DNA from: an uncultured Chitinophaga sp.
GTDB lineage: Bacteria > Bacteroidota > Bacteroidia > Chitinophagales > Chitinophagaceae
Length of the DNA stretch: 64,000 nucleotides
Assembly (NCBI RefSeq): GCF_946479755.1
Contig: NZ_CAMLHC010000039.1
Coordinates: 5,511-69,510 of the forward strand
Reading direction: 5' to 3'
Positions 60,348 to 64,000 of the stretch are shown here, piece by piece. The translations under genes were made by a program, and so were the position numbers. Within the stretch, counting starts at the first letter, position 1; every line of letters begins with the position of its first letter. The notes beneath the pieces are model-generated. The model did not search any database. It was not told the origin of the DNA and saw nothing but the letters and a program-made list of their open reading frames with translations.

Positions 60348-61769
60348 TTAATTAAATTGGTTAAGTAAACTGATGTCCAGCACGTCCTTATAGGTGATTC
60401 GCTCTATCGGTGGCGGCACCATATAAACGCGCTCAAATGTGACACGGCCTGCAGCAAGCTCACTGGCAGGATTGTCAGCCTTATTATATAATACCCTGCT
60501 GCCAGGTAGAACAGCCCCACGTTGAATTAAGGCTCGTATTAGACCGTTACCGGCTTCCCGGATGGTGTCAATCTGTGCCTGGGTAAGTGGTAAGTCTATA
60601 AAATCTATACTGGCCAGCTCCATACTTTCAATGACCATATCATCTGCACGCCTGATCGCAACAAAATTTTTCACACTGCTGGAGGTAGGAAAGGAGGCAT
60701 TTCTGTTTCCCCAGGTACGTAACCCAGTACCGTATCCGGCAGCTACGGTGGTAATACCAACGGCATTCAGCTGGTTAGCCTCGCAGTTGGGATCATTGAT
60801 TGCCCACTCAATAATGCGTTCAGCTCCGGTAGCATTGGGTATAGGCTTATTTGATGGCGAATACCAGTAGCCCAAATCCGAGTCTGTTTTAATAATGACA
60901 CCAGCCATGAATGCGGAATAAGGATAGTCAGCATCCGCCTGCAGGTAATCATCGAAAGTTTTGATGTGCGGATACAGCAGGTATGCACGTTGGTCGCTGG
61001 TATTGAAAACCAAGCTGCCAGCAATGCCCCGGCCAGCGATGGCGCCTGGTACCGTAGTTCCATATGGCGCATCCAACGCATATATAGCCCGGAATTTAGC
61101 AGCGGCAGTTGCAAGGGCAGCAGCGATGGCTGACAAACTACTGTAGGTTGGAGAAATCAACACTTTTGGTTTGAATCCGAAAGTATTGTATGCCACGTCC
61201 AGGAGAGCTATACCGGTACGGTTATTATTTACATCAACACTACCAATCAGCTGAGTCGGCGTGACAGTGCTGGCATCCAGCTTTTTATAATTGAACTTAT
61301 ATGTGGTGCCGTTCGCGATAGTGGTACTGATCACCTGGAAGTTACCGAATGCGTCCAACGTATAGTCTACATCTTTCACAATTGGTGCATCGGTGGTGCC
61401 ATCATTCTGCTTTATGGCAACAGCTCCAATTGGTGCAAAGGCAAGTTTCAGCCGACCGTTAGTAACTGTCTGTTGTTCTGAGGTTACCGCCGCAGTGTTG
61501 GTTGTAGGATTAAAAACATTCACAACCAAAATTGGAGAGCTGCCGGCTATGCCTCGGATAATCTTCAACGTTTTTGGGATATTAAACCCGGGAAGCGGTG
61601 AACCGAATTGCGCATCATCTGTCGCCGTAGTACACAGCGTCAGAATATTAGTAGCTCCGATAGGTGCTATGCCTATCAGAGCCACCACGGAGGATTTCAC
61701 GATGCTTATGGTCTGCCCGCCAATTTCTGATTCCAACGTTTCAACGCCGTGTAAGTACTGTGCTGACAT
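60348..61769 (-). CDS. Tail sheath protein (FI type)
   Basis: A 473-residue contractile sheath subunit. Elements: HGVETLESEIGGQTISIVKS, FGSPLPGFNIPKTLKIIRGI, ALLDVAYNTFGFKPKVLISP and the C-terminal ALIQRGAVLPGSRVLYNKAD, with EAGNGLIRALI before it. It identifies the tail as a myovirus type. Confidence 0.95.
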   Translation of the reverse strand: MSAQYLHGVETLESEIGGQTISIVKSSVVALIGIAPIGATNILTLCTTATDDAQFGSPLPGFNIPKTLKIIRGIAGSSPILVVNVFNPTTNTAAVTSEQQTVTNGRLKLAFAPIGAVAIKQNDGTTDAPIVKDVDYTLDAFGNFQVISTTIANGTTYKFNYKKLDASTVTPTQLIGSVDVNNNRTGIALLDVAYNTFGFKPKVLISPTYSSLSAIAAALATAAAKFRAIYALDAPYGTTVPGAIAGRGIAGSLVFNTSDQRAYLLYPHIKTFDDYLQADADYPYSAFMAGVIIKTDSDLGYWYSPSNKPIPNATGAERIIEWAINDPNCEANQLNAVGITTVAAGYGTGLRTWGNRNASFPTSSSVKNFVAIRRADDMVIESMELASIDFIDLPLTQAQIDTIREAGNGLIRALIQRGAVLPGSRVLYNKADNPASELAAGRVTFERVYMVPPPIERITYKDVLDISLLNQFN

Positions 61770-61773
61770 TTTT

Positions 61774-61977
61774 TTATTTTTTAGATAGTGATTTATTTTC
61801 AGGAATCTCGGTCAACAGACCACCATCCACCAAAGATTTAACAACAGGATGATCATCTGGCAGATCAGCTTCTGTGCCGTAAGACAGCATAATATCCCTT
61901 TGGGTGGTTTTTCCATCATGAATGATGCGGATGGTTGAATTATGAGGCTGTGAACCTTTATAGATGTACTTTTTCAT
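61774..61977 (-). CDS. Small tail-region protein, positional analogue of Mu gp38
   Basis: A 67-residue basic protein (MKKYIYKGSQPHNSTIRIIH, ending ENKSLSKK). It lies between the gp37-like and sheath genes, where Mu has gp38, but sequence similarity is not evident to me. Confidence 0.6.
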   Translation of the reverse strand: MKKYIYKGSQPHNSTIRIIHDGKTTQRDIMLSYGTEADLPDDHPVVKSLVDGGLLTEIPENKSLSKK

Positions 61978-61979
61978 GG

Positions 61980-62459
61980 CTAATCCTCTTTTGCAATTAC
62001 TTCTTTAAATTGTGGAACAACGATGGGATCTGTTTCATCCTTCTGTACAAGCATCGTTTCCGACTCGAACTGAAATACGTGTATCCAAAACGCATTATCT
62101 TTATCTTGCGTGATCTGATCATCAACAAGCGAAAGACGCTGGCATTGCACGGGTTTAAACCCGACAAGGGACTGTTCAAGTATATCCCGAACGATGAAAA
62201 GACCATTGGGACCATACAGCTTACGCGCATGCACCTCACAGCTAAACTTCAGCTTACGTGGTTGTGCTATGGTATTAGAGGTAACAGAGGGAGATGTCTG
62301 ACTGCCAGTATATACAACATAAGCGATTGGCGACTCCAATGCCACATCAAAATCTCTGCTTACCTCCGGCAGATCTTTAGCAGTAAAAGCGGTACCTGCA
62401 TTAGAGAAGTCCTCCTGCAGGTGATCAACTATACTTTTCTGAACTGGGTAGATATTCAT
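61980..62459 (-). CDS. gp37-like protein (DUF1834), probable tail terminator
   Basis: A 159-residue protein with the Mu gp37 layout: an N-terminal helix MNIYPVQKSIVDHLQEDF, then ALESPIAYVVYTGSQTSP, a strand block PRKLKFSCEVHARKLYGPNG, and GFKPVQCQRLSLVDDQ. It overlaps the preceding gene by 4 bp. It probably joins tail and neck. Confidence 0.7.
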   Translation of the reverse strand: MNIYPVQKSIVDHLQEDFSNAGTAFTAKDLPEVSRDFDVALESPIAYVVYTGSQTSPSVTSNTIAQPRKLKFSCEVHARKLYGPNGLFIVRDILEQSLVGFKPVQCQRLSLVDDQITQDKDNAFWIHVFQFESETMLVQKDETDPIVVPQFKEVIAKED

Positions 62460-62812
62460 TGATCTTTCGGTTCCAGGTAAACAATGATTGTTTTGCCGTC
62501 ATACTTTTTATCCGCGATCATGGTGATAAACCGCTGGGAATCGCCAGGAGAAAAAGTAACATACACGTACTCGTTATTGTGATCATTCACACTCTCAAAC
62601 AAGCCGGGGAAAGCCCCCTCTAAATATTCTATTCTCGGCCGTTGGACGATATAATCTTCATCTACCACCCCTTCTTTTTGAGTAGGCTTATTAAAGAGGA
62701 CATCACCAGTATAAGTAGGCCCGCCAGCTAAAGGAGTCCAGGACGCTGTATATCCCATTGTTCGCGTAACAACGCCCTGGGCACGGATTTGCAACGAATC
62801 AAATCGGTTCAT
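62456..62812 (-). CDS. Neck/connector-type hypothetical protein
   Basis: A 118-residue beta-rich protein (MNRFDSLQIRAQGVVTRTMG, then YVYVTFSPGDSQRFITMIAD). Its place, after the DUF2190 gene and before gp37, matches a head-tail connector or completion protein. No family recognised. Confidence 0.6.
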   Translation of the reverse strand: MNRFDSLQIRAQGVVTRTMGYTASWTPLAGGPTYTGDVLFNKPTQKEGVVDEDYIVQRPRIEYLEGAFPGLFESVNDHNNEYVYVTFSPGDSQRFITMIADKKYDGKTIIVYLEPKDQ

Positions 62813-62820
62813 AATACCGA

Positions 62821-63144
62821 TTATTGTCTAAGGATTACGGTACCGGTGGTAGCGGTATTCAGGGATGCGGCACCGGCATAACCTGCGAATGTGTTGCTGG
62901 TAGCCGTTTTGGTAAACACTTTGTTAGTATCATCCCAGTACAGCTTGTCGCCTGCGTTCCACGCTTCAGCTGCCTTTGGTAAACTGTGCGTGCCGCAAAG
63001 CCAGATAACGGCAGTATCACCCTGACTGTATTTATTAACGGATACACCAACCAGGCTACCAACTAAAACCGGTTGTCCGCTTGTGTAACCGCCAGACGGG
63101 GCGGTTACCTCAATGCTTTTCCCTTTATTGATTAAAGTATTCAT
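62821..63144 (-). CDS. DUF2190-family capsid decoration protein
   Basis: A 107-residue beta-sandwich protein: SIEVTAPSGGYTSGQPVLVG, then AEAWNAGDKLYWDDTNKVFT and KTATSNTFAGYAGAASLNTA. This is the DUF2190 pattern of capsid cement proteins encoded next to the major head gene, as here. Confidence 0.82.
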   Translation of the reverse strand: MNTLINKGKSIEVTAPSGGYTSGQPVLVGSLVGVSVNKYSQGDTAVIWLCGTHSLPKAAEAWNAGDKLYWDDTNKVFTKTATSNTFAGYAGAASLNTATTGTVILRQ

Positions 63145-63160
63145 GCTATTTTGTTTTCAT

Positions 63161-63197
63161 GACTGCCAAGCGCCCAAGGACCTGGCACCTGGCAGTC
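63161..63197 (-). other. RNA hairpin downstream of the capsid gene
   Basis: GACTGCCAAGCGCC (63161-63174) and GGCACCTGGCAGTC (63184-63197) pair over 14 positions, with two G-U pairs in the minus-strand RNA and a 9-base loop. It lies 26 bases after the capsid stop. It could lower expression of the following genes or protect the capsid message. Confidence 0.5.
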
Positions 63198-63223
63198 GGG
63201 ATGAATATGTTTGAGTAAAAAGA

Positions 63224-64000
63224 TTATGCGCCTGCGTTTTTGTAAAGGCTGCGCCAGTCGATAGCCTTCGCGCCAAATACACTGCGAACCTTGAATTGCA
63301 GTGCATCAACATCAAAGCCATAACGGCTTTCGGAGTAGATCTCCTGACCTTCCAACGTGGCCCATTCCACCGTGTCAATCAGGCCCGGATCAGCTACCAT
63401 AAACCACTGTTTACCGGTGATACGTGCGTCGATAATTGGAGTCAACAATCCTGTCCAGACGTTAATGTCACCCTGTTTGGTGGCAACATAGTTCTGGCTG
63501 GTATATTGCAGCGCCAAGGCTTCATTCTGTGAACCGGCAAGCAGGAACTTCGGTGCAATATTGAGCACATTACCGCCGGGGCTTTTCTGGTCGCGCATCA
63601 TCTGGCGGCCAACCCCCAGGCTATTTACACCGATAGCGGTACCCGTTGAGGTGAGATTACCGTGATTGGTAGCATCAAACAGTTCATTACCATCATACAT
63701 TTTATGGCTCTGCAACAGGATGTTATAGACAACATCCGACTGCATCTGAGCAACTGCGCCGGATAAGAATGTTGGCACACGGGAGAATGCTGAAAGATCA
63801 TCATTGACAATAGCCTCCCAGTCAATGTTTACTATTTTCCCCCATTTTGCCACCTTGTATGTTTCTCCGCTATCACCCATACTGGCAACTGTATATTCAC
63901 CACCTTCCTGAACGGCGGTAAGTTTAATGTCGCTTAATTGAGTGCGCAGCATCTGTTTGAAACTGGTCGCGGTAGATTTACGGGTCCAGGGCAGGTAGGT
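63224..64000 (-). CDS. Major capsid protein, C-terminal part (cut by window edge)
   Basis: At least 258 residues, open to the window edge. The frame continues past the internal Met at 63952 (TYLPWTRKSTATSF precedes it). It matches the capsid half of ClpP-like protease / major-capsid fusion proteins and Mu gpT-like heads: TYKVAKWGKIVNIDWEAIVN, DDLSAFSRVPTFLSGAVAQM, YDGNELFDATNHGNLTSTGT and LNIAPKFLLAGSQNEALALQ. Whether a protease domain is fused upstream cannot be seen. Confidence 0.88.
   Translation of the reverse strand, partial: TYLPWTRKSTATSFKQMLRTQLSDIKLTAVQEGGEYTVASMGDSGETYKVAKWGKIVNIDWEAIVNDDLSAFSRVPTFLSGAVAQMQSDVVYNILLQSHKMYDGNELFDATNHGNLTSTGTAIGVNSLGVGRQMMRDQKSPGGNVLNIAPKFLLAGSQNEALALQYTSQNYVATKQGDINVWTGLLTPIIDARITGKQWFMVADPGLIDTVEWATLEGQEIYSESRYGFDVDALQFKVRSVFGAKAIDWRSLYKNAGA

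Noticed and set aside
40836..64000. Second copy of the tRNA-Leu 3' end (attR) inside the window
   Set aside because: No copy of the T arm and acceptor sequence was found downstream. The prophage continues past the right edge.
1..64000. CRISPR arrays
   Set aside because: No series of short direct repeats with unique spacers was seen on either strand.

Overview
The window looks like a chromosome segment of a soil- or gut-type member of the Bacteroidota, most like Chitinophaga (Chitinophagaceae). Three sigma-ECF/FecR pairs, two SusC/SusD pairs, TAnnTTTG/TTTG promoters, LytS/LytTR two-component genes, a PafA-type phosphatase and a moderate GC content all fit. The genus call is inference from family content; no marker gene was searched.

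Host part (1-40.8 kb). A FecR/sigma pair opens the window (16-1690). Next is a compact locus on the minus strand (1798-11217): ECF sigma, FecR, SusC, SusD, a Tat-exported purple-acid-phosphatase-like enzyme and a PafA-like alkaline phosphatase. It reads as an inducible system that captures and dephosphorylates an organic phosphate. An EamA exporter and a prolyl-tRNA deacylase follow (11527-12968), behind a short leader ORF ending in Pro-Pro-Pro. Then come a HAD phosphatase, an O-methyltransferase divergent from a tyrosine phenol-lyase, two proteins of unknown role, an AT-rich immunity-like islet, an FGE-sulfatase-domain protein, a lipoprotein operon (LpoB, COG3014) and an MFS exporter. A second sigma/FecR/SusC/SusD/thioredoxin locus covers 23.5-31.5 kb. 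From 31.6 to 40.6 kb there are a MarR-GNAT fusion, a LytTR/LytS pair, several small enzymes, a LysE exporter, a GH20 hexosaminidase, and a TetR-FabF operon with a perfect 20-bp palindromic operator.

Prophage (40.8 kb to beyond the right end). A tRNA-Leu(CAG) gene with its own promoter and terminator is followed at once by a tyrosine integrase, so the prophage most likely sits in this tRNA. Its control region holds a soluble histidine kinase, two unknown genes, an XRE repressor and two diverged ~315-bp copies of a structured leader. After a Dam-type methylase comes a lysis cassette (putative endolysin, unimolecular spanin, holin, small membrane protein). Then follow fibres and a full contractile tail: I, J, W, V, D, X, U, tape measure, a chaperone pair with a -1 frameshift signal, tube and sheath. 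The tail is P2-like, while the neck and capsid genes at the right end are Mu-like in type and order. The capsid gene is cut by the window edge, so packaging and portal genes and attR lie outside.

Most interesting: the duplicated structured leaders with the phage histidine kinase and unknown two-gene unit (42.4-45.1 kb); the polyproline leader peptide in front of a prolyl-tRNA editing operon (11.3-13.0 kb), which shares sequence boxes with a second leader at 32.0 kb; and a tail spike or fibre that carries a Sec signal peptide.
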